DNA of 64,000 nt from Trichobilharzia szidati (GCA_944472155.2 OX235271.1:84953256-85017255), one strand, 5' to 3'. Counted from the first letter of the stretch, positions 1 through 11,327 are shown. Notes: generated by a model from the sequence alone, not told the origin. Program-made: numbers and translations.

Positions 1-245
1 CCCAACGAATGCGCAGAAGGATGCATAGGTGAACTGGACATATGCTGAGAAGATTGTTGAGTGACACCACATGCCAAGCCCTATATTGAAACTAGAATGA
101 GGATCGATGAGTTGACTATGGGTCAGGAGGTGACGTGGAGTAGATTATATGAAGAGCAGAAGATGATAGCTCATGGGCAGTCGTAAAACCAGCTCAAGAA
201 CACTGCTCAGAACAAAATGAAAGGAAGATGTGTTTTTGAAGTCTT
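1..245 (+). mobile_element. RTE-like retrotransposon, 3' end fragment
   Basis: Matches the 3' part of the RTE copies elsewhere in the window (for example 43000-43300): an eroded version of the region coding for a C-terminal [13 protein letters not shown] motif, then the stretch leading to the 3' tail ('accagctcaagaacactgct'). Many stops, no open frame. The element is cut by the window edge. Confidence 0.6.
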
Positions 246-385
246 TTGTTCAGCTAATTACCTTCGTCAACTTCATGAAATAAATTAAATCGAAATTCCT
301 TATACAGGGTCGTGCATACAGATCTTCTCAAATATTTTCTATTGCCTAATTTAAACGTATTTTATTTTCAAGAGTTTGGTTTGTA

Positions 386-592
386 AGGATTAGTTTTGTT
401 TTTCGAGTTTGACCAAGGATTGATATCAGTTAGGGAACCATTGAAAACCAGTAAGGAGTATTGGACAGCTGTTTCATCCCAGTACGCACCCACCGCCACG
501 GTTCGAACCCACGACCTTCTGGTTACAAAACAATCTCCTATACCATTCAGCCACTGGGACCTGATCCAATGGCCCATGAATTCTAACTTCTA
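386..592 (-). mobile_element. SINE family B copy, inverted unit
   Basis: Reverse-strand tRNA-headed SINE. The B box reads 'ggttcgaaccc' in reverse (near 503) and the A-box region lies near 545-555. The hammerhead region is partly deleted. The left end (387-420) is an inverted match to 665-710, so this unit and the next form a foldback. Confidence 0.7.
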
Positions 593-1064
593 ACGATGAT
601 TCCCAAACTAGGATGAAACAGCTGTCCAGTACTCCTTACTGGTTTTCAGTGGTTCTCTAAGTGATATCAATCCTTGGTCAAACTCGAAAAACAAACCTAA
701 TCCCTACAAGTCATCTCTTAAAAAATTAATTTGGTGCTCGCTAGTGACTTGCTACAGGACGGAGTTTCCTGGAGTTCTAGTGAGAAGTTATGACCAGTGA
801 GGTCCATCCAGTCAAGTGTGAGGATGGATGTTCCACCGATGACAATGGTATGTGGTCGCGCTAAATCACGAATTGGTAGAAGTTAGAATTCATGGGCTGG
901 CCATTGAATTGGGTCTCAGTGGCTGAATGGTAAACGAGCTTGCATTGTGACCAGAAGGTCCTGGGTTAGAACCGTGGCGGTGGATGCGTACTGCCGATGA
1001 TTCCCAGAATAGAATGAAACAGCTTTTCAGTACCCTATGCTGGTTTTGAATGGTTCTCTAACTC
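593..1064 (+). mobile_element. SINE family B, head-to-tail partial dimer
   Basis: Two consecutive + strand units. The first gives only its hammerhead and 3' tail (about 595-715). The second is nearly complete, with a tRNA-like region at about 920-975 and a degenerate hammerhead at 988-1033. The two hammerhead motifs are 401 bases apart. Both cores are mutated (for example GATGATT where CTGAAGA is expected). Confidence 0.7.
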
Positions 1065-1158
1065 ACATTGTATTTCCTTAAAATTTGTAAAGCAATTAAG
1101 ATGAATGTATGAATATTTCGACTTGCTTATAGAAAATTGATAGAAATAACTATTATCA

Positions 1159-1546
1159 AGTATTGGTTTTGTAGGGATTTTGTTTGATTGCATGGAGGAT
1201 TCCACCATGAGCTAACATCAGTTAGAGAACCACTGGAAAACCTGGGAGTACTGGGTAGCTCCTTCGTCCTAGTTAGGGACTCTTCATCAGTACGCACCCA
1301 CCTCCATGGTTCGAACCCAGGACCTTCCGGTTACAAGGCCAACGTGCTTGTAAGCCATTCAGCCACTGATACCCGATCCAATGGTCCTTGAATTCTAACT
1401 TCTGCCAATTCACGACATAGCGCGACCATTTCGCAATGTCTTCTTCGATGAGTTACTGCCTCATCTTCAACTTGCTGTACCCTACTGGTCACGGCTTCCC
1501 ATTAGAGCTGTCAGCTCATGATGAAATCCTCCATGCAATCAAATAA
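1159..1546 (-). mobile_element. SINE family B copy with inverted ends
   Basis: Reverse-strand copy with a tRNA-like B box ('ggttcgaaccc') near 1310 and a decayed hammerhead at about 1243-1300. The ends are inverted repeats: 'gattgcatggaggatt' at the left and 'aatcctccatgcaatc' at the right. Confidence 0.75.
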
Positions 1547-1729
1547 CTATTACTTACAAATCACCCTCCATGGTAATAATATTCAGTAATCTATTGTACA
1601 AAATCTTTTCATTTAATGTGTTCAACTGATATACATGATTATGACAGTGTTCGTGTTTAGGCTAAGTTGTTTCATATTACTATACGACTTTAACACTTTA
1701 AAAGTATTTGGTTGTAGGGATTTGGCTAA

Positions 1730-2165
1730 CTCCAAGTTAGGTCATGAGTTAAAATCAGTTAGGGAACCTCTGAATACCAAAGAGTACTAGAAAACTGCTT
1801 CGTGATCGAACTCAGAATCAGTTAAATCCTTATAAACCAACACTTGAAAATTGATTTAATGCTCACTGCCAACTAACTATAGGTTGACTTTCCTGAAATT
1901 CCAATTAAAAGTCGTAATTAGCGAGGTCCACTGCTTCGGGTGTGAGGACAGTGCTCTATGTATCACCGAACAGTAGGATTTAGAATTCATGGGCCACTGT
2001 ACTCCATTTAAGTAGCTGAATGTTCAACATGCTCACCTAATCATTTGAAGCCCCTGAGTACGATCTGTCATAGATTCACGGGTGTTTACTATGAAGAGTA
2101 ATGAACTAGGACGAAACAGCTGTGTAACTTTCAATGGTTCTCCAGCTGGCATTAATTTGTCATTA
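1730..2165. mobile_element. Degenerate SINE family B copies
   Basis: A reverse 3' arm (about 1730-1800) is followed by a + strand 5' region and an eroded body to about 2160. Recognised by phrases shared with better copies ('cagttagggaacc', 'aaccaacacttgaaaa', 'gaattcatgggcca'). Confidence 0.5.
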
Positions 2166-2169
2166 AACT

Positions 2170-3700
2170 TAATTTCTAACTATTAGTTTACACTCCTGAA
2201 ATAATTGCAGAAACTATTGAAGTCCGTATCGTTTTTTCATAAGAATCAATATGATTTACTGAGTAAATTGGATGGTAATTGATGAATTTCATGTCTTACT
2301 TCATGATTGTCAAACAGGCTAAATCATTCAAATCAGTCATCCTTCCTTACGTCATATAAGGCAGTATTTGTTTCTACAGATTTTCTGACTTTCATCAAAT
2401 TTCTTTGTAACACAACCATCAGTGAATCTCACCATGCCTATTTCTTACATCATTGGACCTTATTGAGTTATAATACATATCTTGACGTCAATCAATTACG
2501 AAGAAACATTTATGATCCTACGTCGATGGCACAGCAGTTAGGACGCTCACCGACCATGCACATGGTCCGGGCTTCGATTGCCTGCCAACGCACACCTGAT
2601 ATCGGTGGTCGGTCTGGTAAATTTGGGCTACCTATATCACACGCTCAAAATTCCATACTTGTACCAAAATTGCTGTGTGGAATGAAGCTACAATTTAAAA
2701 AAATCAATAAATTAGATGATGTGAATTACTTTCATAATGAAAACGTCTGTCAGATGAATCGATCTACCACAAATTACTCAAGTAGAGAAGAAAAGTAAAG
2801 AAGAAAGAAAATTGTTTCACATCCTATCGGGAAAAAATAGTAATGCTCACACGAATTTTATCAACTTAAGAAGCAGAAGAGGGGGAAGGAGAAACAGAAA
2901 CGCCCGTATAATATTTTGCTAAGAATTTCTGGTCATCAACACAATTTTAACCTCTTTTTTGTTGTTTTAAGCAAGAGTAGGGTAACATCTTTATTATTTT
3001 TCCTTTTGGTTTTAGACTAAGGGTATCACGAGTGGACAATACTCAGTTGTGAATGATTAGGTAATAGCAACTAACCAGACAACACATGGTACATGGCAAC
3101 TTATTATTATCATTATTCACTTATACTCTCGTCTTTCTATTGGGATAATGTGTTGACGGAGATAAGAAGGAAAAAAATAAGCCTTGCATTTTATGAAACA
3201 AAAGATAAGTCGAAAGGTTAAGGAATGGGATGAGGTGGCAATAGTAATAATTCAATGGGGTTGCAATTAAGTGACATAATTTGTTGTGTTCACACACAGA
3301 CAGACATGCATGAATAACCGACAACTAGTGTACGCGACCAGTAGTTACAAAAGGGTTCAGAACAGTGATTAACAGGCTTTGTTTAACACCTAGAGTGGGT
3401 GGTAAGGCTTGAACTGGTGACCATAACAATTCTTTTATAAGAAGAAAATAAGAGTTTTATTTTGATAAAACTTAAAAATCATCGTGTGTAAAAATCACCC
3501 ATTAATGTGTGTGTGCGTGTGTGAGGGTACAGCTTACTTTGAATTCCCTGTAACTAGTCTACACTGAACATATCGAAAGGCACAGTCTAACAGCCACTTA
3601 GTTTAATGCCTACATTAGACTGTTTCGTTTTCTAACTACTATCCGGCTATGAGTAAAGATTAAACTATTTTTTCTGTTTTGTTTAAATGATCGACTGAAC
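2170..3700. other. Unassigned intergenic DNA
   Basis: No repeat family or domain is recognised. AT-rich, with a short GT-rich stretch near 3507-3524. It contains one 163-codon open frame, listed separately. Confidence 0.4.
2307..2798 (+). other. Open frame of 163 codons, unknown
   Basis: An open frame from ATG 2307 to TAA 2796-2798. The predicted protein has no domain I recognise, no clear signal peptide and no repeats. Its middle (2520-2650) is more GC-rich than the surroundings. No neighbouring exon or splice site gives support. It may be chance or an exon relic; I would not annotate it as a gene without transcript evidence. Confidence 0.15.
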
Positions 3701-3754
3701 TGAAATGTTCTCCCCTCTGTTGACATGTTGGCTTCTAGTACGAATGCTTCGATG

Positions 3755-3960
3755 AATGCTGACAAATAATAATGAATTCAGGATGCATATTTCGTCCTAC
3801 TTGGGATTCATCATCTGGATGTACCTACGATTCCCATTGATTCATAATGTTTTCACTGAGACTAGAACTCACTACTCATCGTTTTAAACGCCAAGGTGAT
3901 TTCCTATAGACTACTTGAGGTCACAAAATCCACCTTCTATGCAAAGGGGAATAATATCAG
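3755..3960 (-). mobile_element. SINE family A (Sm-alpha-like) with decayed hammerhead
   Basis: Read in reverse: a tRNA-like head (about 3860-3925), then a hammerhead-like block at 3780-3832 with stem I ATCCAG, GGAC and GAAA kept. The first core base is changed (ATGATGA for CTGATGA), so it should not cleave. Confidence 0.65.
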
Positions 3961-4074
3961 TGTTAATCTTTAGACATCGTTAAATCGTTCATCCCAGGAG
4001 CTGATATGTTTGCAGAGACCAAACATTTTGGTCTAGTCAATCGATAACTTATACCCGTTGTATAAGAGGTAACT

Positions 4075-4243
4075 GTCATGATCCCAGGGATCTAGTGGAC
4101 GGATCTTTGACGTTTGAAATAAAGATTACTGGGTTTACGTTTCAGCCGAAATATCATCACTCCTTCGGTATTGCAGTTACATCCAGGTAATGAGTCATAA
4201 ATAGGAAGGGATGCCCATCCTGGATTCCACTGCTAGTCACTCA
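4075..4243 (+). mobile_element. SINE family A, decayed
   Basis: + strand copy: tRNA-like head (about 4080-4150), then a relic hammerhead (4170-4232) keeping ATCCAG and CTGGAT but having lost the GAAA core. It ends in 'ccactgctagtcac', the common 3' end of the family. Confidence 0.6.
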
Positions 4244-4267
4244 GAGTGTATACTGGAATAAAAACGT

Positions 4268-4322
4268 GCTGCTGAAACTATTTGTTCCACTAAGAACCCA
4301 AGGAAATAATAATATAATAATG
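4268..4322 (+). mobile_element. RTE 3' tail fragment
   Basis: 'gttccactaagaacccaagg' followed by AATAATAAT-type simple repeat, the 3' terminus shared by RTE copies at 23040-23096, 43257-43305 and 48940-48995. Confidence 0.6.
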
Positions 4323-4394
4323 TGTGGAGTTCGTAATGTGTATTTTGTTCTGCTTTAGACTACTTGGCTGCATGTATCTGCATTTTAGTATGTG

Positions 4395-4975
4395 TGACCC
4401 ACACCACACTCCTTGATTCCTGTTCTGTTTCCACTCAAGTGTTAGGCGTGTAGTTTCCCTTGAAGGTCTCTTTGATGTAGGTTCAATCCATCTCCATTTC
4501 CTTCGTCATACTTGTTGGACGATAGGTTTCTGGTTGGTTCATTTCCTGGCAGAGTACCTTGCCACTGATCTCTTCTCGTCATTCATCTGATCCTTAGTAT
4601 CCAGTCAGCTTAGACGGCTGTTGACGAAGGTCTGAAGACACCTGTTGGAAATGCTTTCCACATCTTGGGTGCCAGGTCTCTGAACCATATGGAAGCACTG
4701 TCTGACTTCACGTTAGCGTTCAAAAGTGGGATCTTATTCCTTGGGTTAAATGTCTGCCTTGTTTTCTCCGTCCGTTTCTGATGCTGATATCCTCATTCGT
4801 GCCACCTGTAGTTGAAAGAATTCTGCCTAGGTAAGTGAAAAGGACGACATCCAGTAGATTTCTGCCGCTGAAGACTGGTGCTTGTTGTTTTTTGCTGAAT
4901 ATCTTTATCACCTCTGTCTTCTTTATCTTCACATGTAGCTTTGTATTTGCTAAATCTTCTACTAGCTTATTAATA
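4395..4975 (-). mobile_element. RTE-like retrotransposon, C-terminal fragment
   Basis: The reverse strand encodes pieces of the RTE reverse transcriptase C-terminus, including an NLLDV-FTYLGRILSTTGGTNEDI block at about 4770-4870 in which LGxIxSTTGGTxED is the family signature. Interrupted by stops and frameshifts. Same family as 31912-33165. Confidence 0.75.
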
Positions 4976-5257
4976 TTTTCCCATCACTACTGAAACTTCA
5001 GAGTACAAAAAAATCAATCTACACACATTTTGCAGGATCGAAATCTTGTGGAATACACAGGTTTTAAGCCACTAGCTAAGGGACTACATGCTTCAAAATC
5101 TATTAGTTTGACGAATGGAACAAATAACAGTCTACCCATGTGTTGTTATGAATTGGTATTATCATAGTTGAGTTTTACATAAATTAAAAACTATACCACT
5201 TCTCCCTATTTTTTAACGCCCAGATTTCTATCGACTTCAGTTTAACAGTGCTAATCA

Positions 5258-5279
5258 GTATATATATATATATATATAT
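5258..5279. repeat. (TA)n microsatellite
   Basis: Eleven TA dinucleotides, followed by a second broken TA run to about 5295. Confidence 0.9.
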
Positions 5280-5494
5280 GCGTATATATATCTATAATAT
5301 TCAAGTTACTCGCCACAAGTTTTATAAATGGAACACTTACCGAGGAAAAATATTTGTTATGTTTATAAACAGTAGATTATATCATTCACAGAAAACGAGG
5401 GAATGGGCGTGATTCCAAGGGTAACGTCATGAAGATCACGTAAAGATGTGATGAAAGCTTATGAGTGATTATGTAACCAGATAAAATGGCTGTG

Positions 5495-5660
5495 GGAAAG
5501 CAGAAAGCCTTATTTCCCACTCGGAGACCAAAGAAATAATAATGATAGTGATAACCCAGATTCCTATCATGGCAGAAACATCCGTTTTGCACATCGGTGG
5601 TTTAGTGGTGGAATGCTCACCTACCACACACCTGAGCTGGGTCCGATTCCCGTTCAAATT
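5495..5660 (+). mobile_element. RTE tail plus tRNA-Gly-like SINE head
   Basis: 5500-5545 is an RTE-type 3' tail ending in AATAATAATGAT. 5585-5645 resembles a tRNA-Gly: 'ggtggtttagtggtggaatg' as D arm and A box, 'gggtccgattcccg' as T arm and B box. The acceptor ends do not pair, so this is a SINE head or relic rather than a working tRNA gene. Confidence 0.5.
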
Positions 5661-5869
5661 TTACTCCTTGATCTCGCATAGCTGATAGTAAGACCATCAA
5701 AGATAGATGGTTGAGTGTGGAACTGATAACCTTACCCTCTAAGAGCAACACCCTCTCTACTGAAACTTGAAAGCTGAAAGATTGAAGCCCTAAGTTTCAC
5801 CCACATTATAAAGAAATGAGAGAAAAACTTTGGGAGATTAAGTCAAAGTAGAAGTAAAATCGACTCTTC

Positions 5870-6800
5870 CTAAGGTTTGAAGATAAGAAATTTAGTCTTT
5901 AACATTGTGATAACGCTATCACTCAGACGACATACATCAAACAACATTGATTCAATTCAATCACGTGTTTTCCTGGAACTAGAACGAAATGTCTCCTTAC
6001 GAGTTCGTACAGACCATGACTTAAATGCAGAATTATGCCAATCTTTCAAAGAATATGTCCAAGAAGTTACAGAGAACCAATGTGATAAAACCAAGTTAGA
6101 TCTGCTTAAGAGCCTGTAGTTGACTAGTGATACCGAAAGTCCATTTCCAAGTAATCCAGAAAAATATGTATTTAATCTTTCGGGCATCGAACTGTCAATA
6201 GTTCCGAAAATCTGCATGAAACCGCCAAACACCCAGAATCTTCAATCCTAGGTTCAATTTAAAAACCTGAATAATCAAACTCATGATCTAGTGCCAACAT
6301 TTGAAGAGAACCTGAAACTATTCAAATCACCAGTCCTTGACAATTGTCAGAAGTTTATAAACACAATATCATACAGAAGGCTTAAAGCTCAAAGGATTAA
6401 TGAACAATAAAGAGATCATGCTGATATGCCCTGATAAAGGTGAGGAGAATCGTAATCATGAATCCCTAGGACTACGTCAGTAAAATACTGAATCGAAATA
6501 AAAAAACTAACCATTGAAAACAGTATGACAGAGCAGACCGAACAGGAACTAAAGGACATCCTCCAAAAACTAAAGCCAAATTATTTATTGATGCTGAAAT
6601 GTTCCAATCCCTGAGGCTATCTGGTTCAAGTATACCCTAACTCTATGAATTGCTAAAGGTATACAAGAAAGGCACACCTCTTTAGCCTATTCTGGACCCA
6701 ATTATTGATTAGTAGACCTATTGGAACCAGTCAGAAGGCAAGTTTCCTGTCACTCACTCCCAGGTTCCTTTGACTTTGTCAACTTCACTGAAAACGTCCA
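5870..6800 (+). mobile_element. Penelope-like element, reverse transcriptase relic
   Basis: Broken + strand frames give signatures of the N-terminal RT part of Penelope-like elements: a PDKGE block at about 6430-6445 and a LYELLKVYKKGTPL-PILDP block at about 6640-6700 (family form LYGLPKIHKPGxPLRPI). At least three in-frame stops in the second block. The element is a dead fragment; a GIY-YIG fragment of the same class lies at 30330-30960. Confidence 0.7.
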
Positions 6801-6839
6801 CATTTCTAATCAAAGTAAGTTCTCACTAGAATTAGTATC

Positions 6840-7905
6840 ACTTGTTACGAACGTTATATTATCCCAAATCAATCTATGATTTCGCCTTAGAATATTTCCC
6901 AAGGACCCCATAGTGATTTTTTTGGGTGTGAATAACCTTCAGTGTGTGTTCCGATGTCATCACATTGTAAATTGATATAAAACAGTCTGGAAAAAGAGTT
7001 TTTAATAACTTCAGACAAGAAAAGCAGCGACAAAAATAACAAAGCAGATTTCGTTAATCCTATCTGACTGAAATATGATCTTAACAAGCAAAAAAAGAGA
7101 AGATTTGAAAACAAGTTACTAATAGAAAGATAAACATACTATGCGGGTAGTTGCACTTTTTCTGTATTGTTTTAAGAATACTTTTAATTCACTTATTAGC
7201 CATCTATTCATTCATACATAACAACTAAATGATAATTTCACCGTGTGTGCTTTTTTATTGTTGAATAACTGTCATTTTTAAGACACCCTTCTTCTAGGTA
7301 TTCACCCACACCCACCCACAAGCGCACACCCACAAATACACACCTACAGAGGGATAAGTACGTGGAGTAAATGGGAAAGGATAACTTCCAGTCTAATAAT
7401 CCTTAACAGCATCAAATGTGTCAACGGGACAACTGCTTTATGTGTAGAAACAAACCGGAGATTAAAAGTCAGTTAGTTTAATAAAAATGATGATAATAAT
7501 AATAAATTGATATTTCACTGCTTTCATTCATCACTTAATCTTTGAAACAGGGGATTAATTAGTCATTGTTTTACAACTAAACCTGAGCTAAATAATGAAT
7601 GGAAATGACACTTATTTCCTGCTGAATAACGAACGAAGCACGTGTCATTGTATTTTTTAAAGTTAAGGCTTCTTTTGCGAATAATTTATTGCTTATAACA
7701 GATAAACATTACTAGAGTATTAACGGTAAAAGAAATGTCACGGGAGATTTTGCCACCAAACTGATACCGATATCAGTTAGTAGGAAGCATCTAATGACCT
7801 TACCAAGGATCGAATGAAGGACGTTCAGGTTCCAAGGTGCACACGTCCCCATTTAACCATTAATCAAATTTTAACTAATATTAACTAGTGATCTAGAGTA
7901 CAGAA
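6840..7905. other. Unassigned AT-rich intergenic DNA
   Basis: No domain or family recognised. It holds a CA/CCCAC-rich simple stretch at 7303-7347. Short open frames here have no support. Confidence 0.5.
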
Positions 7906-7909
7906 CTAC

Positions 7910-8165
7910 TATTATATTATCATTATTCCCTTGGGTTCCGAGTGGAACATAGGGCTTCAACAACACATCTCCACCTTAATTGGTGGATAGGGTGACTAGC
8001 AGTGGAATCCAGGAAAACACGCACTTCATCCTATTTGGAACTCGTCAACTGAATCTACCTACATTCCTCATTGAGTGATGATGTTCCCACCGAGGCTCGA
8101 ACCCAGTGCCCATAATTTCAAACGCCAAAGCGTTATCCACTAGACCACTTAGGCCACGAGAGCCA
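7910..8165 (-). mobile_element. RTE 3' tail and adjoining SINE family A
   Basis: 7910-7978 is a reverse RTE tail ('cttgggttccgagtggaac'). 7980-8165 is a reverse family A SINE: A-box-like 'tggtctagtggataacg' and B-box-like 'gggttcgagcctc' on the reverse strand, then a hammerhead (about 8004-8056) with core TTGACGA. The C3-to-T change should inactivate it. 3' end 'ccactgctagtcacc'. Confidence 0.7.
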
Positions 8166-8204
8166 CTTCCACTGCAAGTCACCATCCACCAATTAACTTC
8201 TAAT

Positions 8205-8475
8205 TACTAGGCACCCACATTACTCCAGTTACTGACTACTGTCCAATCAAAATTATTCAATACAGTCCTACAGGAGACCAATCGCGAGCATGAATAGCTC
8301 AGTGGTAGCGTTCCTGACTGCAGCACTGGGTGACGCGGGTTGGAATCTCAGAAGGGACATGAGTTGTTTCAAGGTTGTAGATACGCCTTGCCAACGAGGG
8401 CTAACTAGCAGGAAACCTAGATTTAGCCAAGGTTTCCTGCCGATTGCCTCCAACCATCTTATGCGAAGATTAATA
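8205..8475 (+). mobile_element. SINE family D copy
   Basis: tRNA-like head: A box 'tagctcagtggtagcg' at about 8296-8311 and a B-box variant 'gggttggaatctc' at about 8337-8349. The body runs through 'gatacgccttgcc' to 'ctgccgattgcctccaacca'. The same unit recurs at 26806-27275, 39885-40330, 41178-41417 and 58425-58610. Confidence 0.7.
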
Positions 8476-8519
8476 TCTCGAAATTCCTCAAGTCTCAGTG
8501 GGAACATCATCACTCATTG

Positions 8520-9275
8520 GTCAACGTAGTACATGCAGCTGACAGCTCTCAAAACAGAACAAATACGGTGTTTCCTGGATTCTTCTGTTGCCCACCACCA
8601 AACATAACACAGTTTGTTTGTTAGTTTATTTTTCTCAAGTAATTAATGTTTCAAACTCTATTCCACTTAAATAATAATGAATAATAGTCAGTTTTGCTTT
8701 ATTCTTACCATTTATTCAGCTGGTAATTCTTTAGTCATAAGATGAATTAACTTTTCCTTGAAAATTTTAATTATCTAACTAATTTATTATTATTATTCCA
8801 AAGTGACTAGTACTATACTAGTCAAATGTCATATACATATATTGGAGAAGGCCATAATCATTCATTCAAACATTCCCGCTTAACCTAGACAAAAGTTAAG
8901 TAAGTTCAGAAAGTAGAAATAACTAATTTTCCAGAATAAAATATGTATATATGAGATGTCTTCAATGAAATTGAATTTGGAACATTATGATGGATAACTA
9001 ACTCTATATTATTGAGTTGGTTTTGAAAAAAAACCAAACTACCAAAGGAATATATTTAATTATTTAATTTTTCTTGAAACTCTCATTCTGACTGTTTAGG
9101 TATATTAGGAAGTCAGAAGGGGAAACCAATCCATTTTCTGCTCCTCCCCCCTTCTTTCGTTTTCTTGCACAAATGTTATAAATGCTTACTGAAGTGGAAA
9201 ACTAGCAATCCTGATAAATGTGTATGACTTGAGTTTATTCTAAAGTTTCTCAGATGGATGACCCAGTATTGAATA
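8520..9275. other. Unassigned intergenic DNA
   Basis: AT-rich, no feature recognised. Confidence 0.5.
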
Positions 9276-9279
9276 GTTT

Positions 9280-9850
9280 TAAGACGTATTATTATTATTT
9301 TTTATTAATAACTTACTTTATTCCAAAAACAGTACTTATAATACAGAATGGAATTCTCAGCATTTGTCACAATATTGCATCTGATTTACTCAAAGTGTAT
9401 TTAAAATTAAAAATTAAATCAAAAATTAATCGGAGGAATTTGTCCACATTTACGACATAATTATTAGATATAATAATAATAATAAATACTAATAACAGTG
9501 AGTTTGTTTCAAACGGTATTGTCGATTCAGTTTGGAAACTTTAGCATGCTATGGATAATTGGATCTAATGTTCTGTTGGTATGGTATAGTGAGGTGAAAT
9601 ACAAAGTTAACAGTCATAATACAGCTTAAAATTATGTCCACACTTATGAAAAATAAAATAAACAAAACGAAAAAATTGAGAGGATTATAAATATAAGAAA
9701 TACAATAACAATAAAGTATGATGCTTTAAGGTTGAAGGAAATGGTCTATTTAGTGGTGCTAAGAGGGTTAGTTAGTTCATTTCTGACACTATTTTCATCA
9801 CATAAAGTACGTGCTAAATATGGTATAGTGGAATTTTTATACTTAAACGT
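9280..9850 (-). mobile_element. CR1-like retrotransposon, 3' end relic
   Basis: 9290-9380 matches the 3' end of the CR1-like element at 13080-13150 ('acagaatggaattctcag' in both). 9730-9850 resembles 13460-13530, the coding end of that element. No open frame remains. A GTA microsatellite follows at 9862-9880. Confidence 0.5.
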
Positions 9851-9959
9851 ATTAGTAGAAGTAGTAGTAGTAGTAGTAGTGTGGTGTGTGCTAACCACAA
9901 GAATTTATAAGCACTACAGTGCACACATGTGATGTCTGTCTGGGAGGTCTGCTAAGAAT

Positions 9960-10395
9960 CTGGGCTACCGAAAAACCTCCATTGATATATTGCACATACT
10001 TTCTCTTATTCACTTTGTTTAAATCTAGTAAAATATGACCTCTAACAATATTGTTTACTCTGGCGAGTATTTAAAACATCCACAACCTGCCGATTATCAA
10101 GTTTCTATTAAACATGTGGAAAAGCATTATCCTCGACAGCACCTTATCCTAATACATGTGATGACCATTCCTGAGTGGTGTTCTTGATCCACAAAATGTA
10201 CTCCTGAACTTTTTATAATTGTCATTAAACGAAATGTCGCGTGATTCTTCAGGTCAGACAGAACTACGTCACACGATCTACTGTTAGTTAAGCTTTTATT
10301 TGAGGATCCCGGACGAAGGGAGAATGTGATGCAATGAACTCCGGTAAAAATTCAGTACATTTTCTTAACAATGTTCAGAATAAGAGCTATTATTA
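9960..10395. other. Unassigned intergenic DNA
   Basis: No coding or repeat signature recognised. Confidence 0.4.
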
Positions 10396-10399
10396 TTAT

Positions 10400-10489
10400 T
10401 AGTTGGAGGATTTCATCATGAGCTGACATCAGTTAGAGAACCACTGGAAAGCCTAAGAGTATTGGACAGCTGTTTCGTCCTAGTTTGCA
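10400..10489 (-). mobile_element. SINE family B inverted 3' arm
   Basis: 'ggaggatttcatcatgagc' through the reverse hammerhead region to 'cgtcctagtttgc'. It is an inverted match to the 3' part of the + strand unit that follows. Confidence 0.7.
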
Positions 10490-11063
10490 AGTGTCGTAAG
10501 GTTCGAACCCCACAGTGTGTGTGCGTACTGATGAAGAGTCCTAAATTAGGACGAGACAGCTGTCCACCAGTACTCCCATGTTTTCCGATGGTCCTCTAAC
10601 CGATGTTGGTTCATGATGAAATCATGAAACCAGTCAAATCCTTCCAAACAAACACTTGAATATAAATGAGATGCTCACTAGAGACTTGTACTATTCATGT
10701 AGGTAGCTAACCGGGTTCTAGTGGAAATCATGGCCAGTGATGTACAGCAGCTCGGGTGTGAGGTCAAATACTCGCCAGTGATGATATTCGCTTATCGTTG
10801 TGCCATATCATGAACTGGAAGAATTTAGAATTCATGGAGTGGCCATTGGATCAAGCCCCAATGCCTTAATGGTCTACGAGCTGGTCTTGTAACCAGAAGG
10901 TCCTGTATTTGAACTCTGGTCGGTGGGTGTGTACTACTGAAGAGTCCTAAACTAGGCTAGTGAAGTAGCCTGGCTGGTTTTTCAATGGTCCTGTAACCGA
11001 TATCAGTTCATGATGAAACCCTCCAGCCAATCAAACAAAACTCCCTACAAAACCAATACTATT
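10490..11063 (+). mobile_element. SINE family B head-to-tail dimer
   Basis: First unit: B box 'ggttcgaacccc' at about 10500, hammerhead from 10525, 3' tail to about 10660. This runs straight into the 5' end of a second full unit, whose hammerhead starts at 10931. The period is 406 bases. Hammerhead 1 has ATGAAGA and GAGA in place of CTGAAGA and GAAA. Hammerhead 2 keeps CTGAAGA but has lost the GAAA side. Confidence 0.75.
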
Positions 11064-11213
11064 ATAATTCTACAAGAATCTTGAATAGCAGTGGGGTAGA
11101 ATAAGTTGCAAGGACGAGAAATAGAAGCATGAAAACAGGATAAAAGGAGCAGAATACAAACAACTGATGGAAGGAGAAATCTTTAAATTCAGGTTTCTTC
11201 ATTTTGCCATCAC

Positions 11214-11228
11214 TTAGTTAGTTAGTTG

Positions 11229-11322
<94 letters not shown>
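11214..11322. repeat. (GTTA)n microsatellite
   Basis: About 27 near-perfect tandem copies of the tetranucleotide TTAG/GTTA with one early GTTG variant. It lies between a unique stretch and a SINE family B relic. Confidence 0.95.
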
Positions 11323-11323
<1 letters not shown>

Positions 11324-11327
11324 GATT

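Noticed and set aside
5957..6232. Reverse-strand 91-codon frame as a gene
   Set aside because: It overlaps the Penelope-like relic on the + strand and has no features of its own.
8004..8054. Active Sm-alpha hammerhead at 8 kb (reverse strand)
   Set aside because: Invariant C3 is T, and GAAA reads GAAG.
8290..8360. Possible tRNA gene (A and B box present)
   Set aside because: The acceptor ends do not pair and the same sequence recurs with a fixed body at five other loci, so it is a SINE head. The same reasoning applies to 5585-5655 and 23596-23665.
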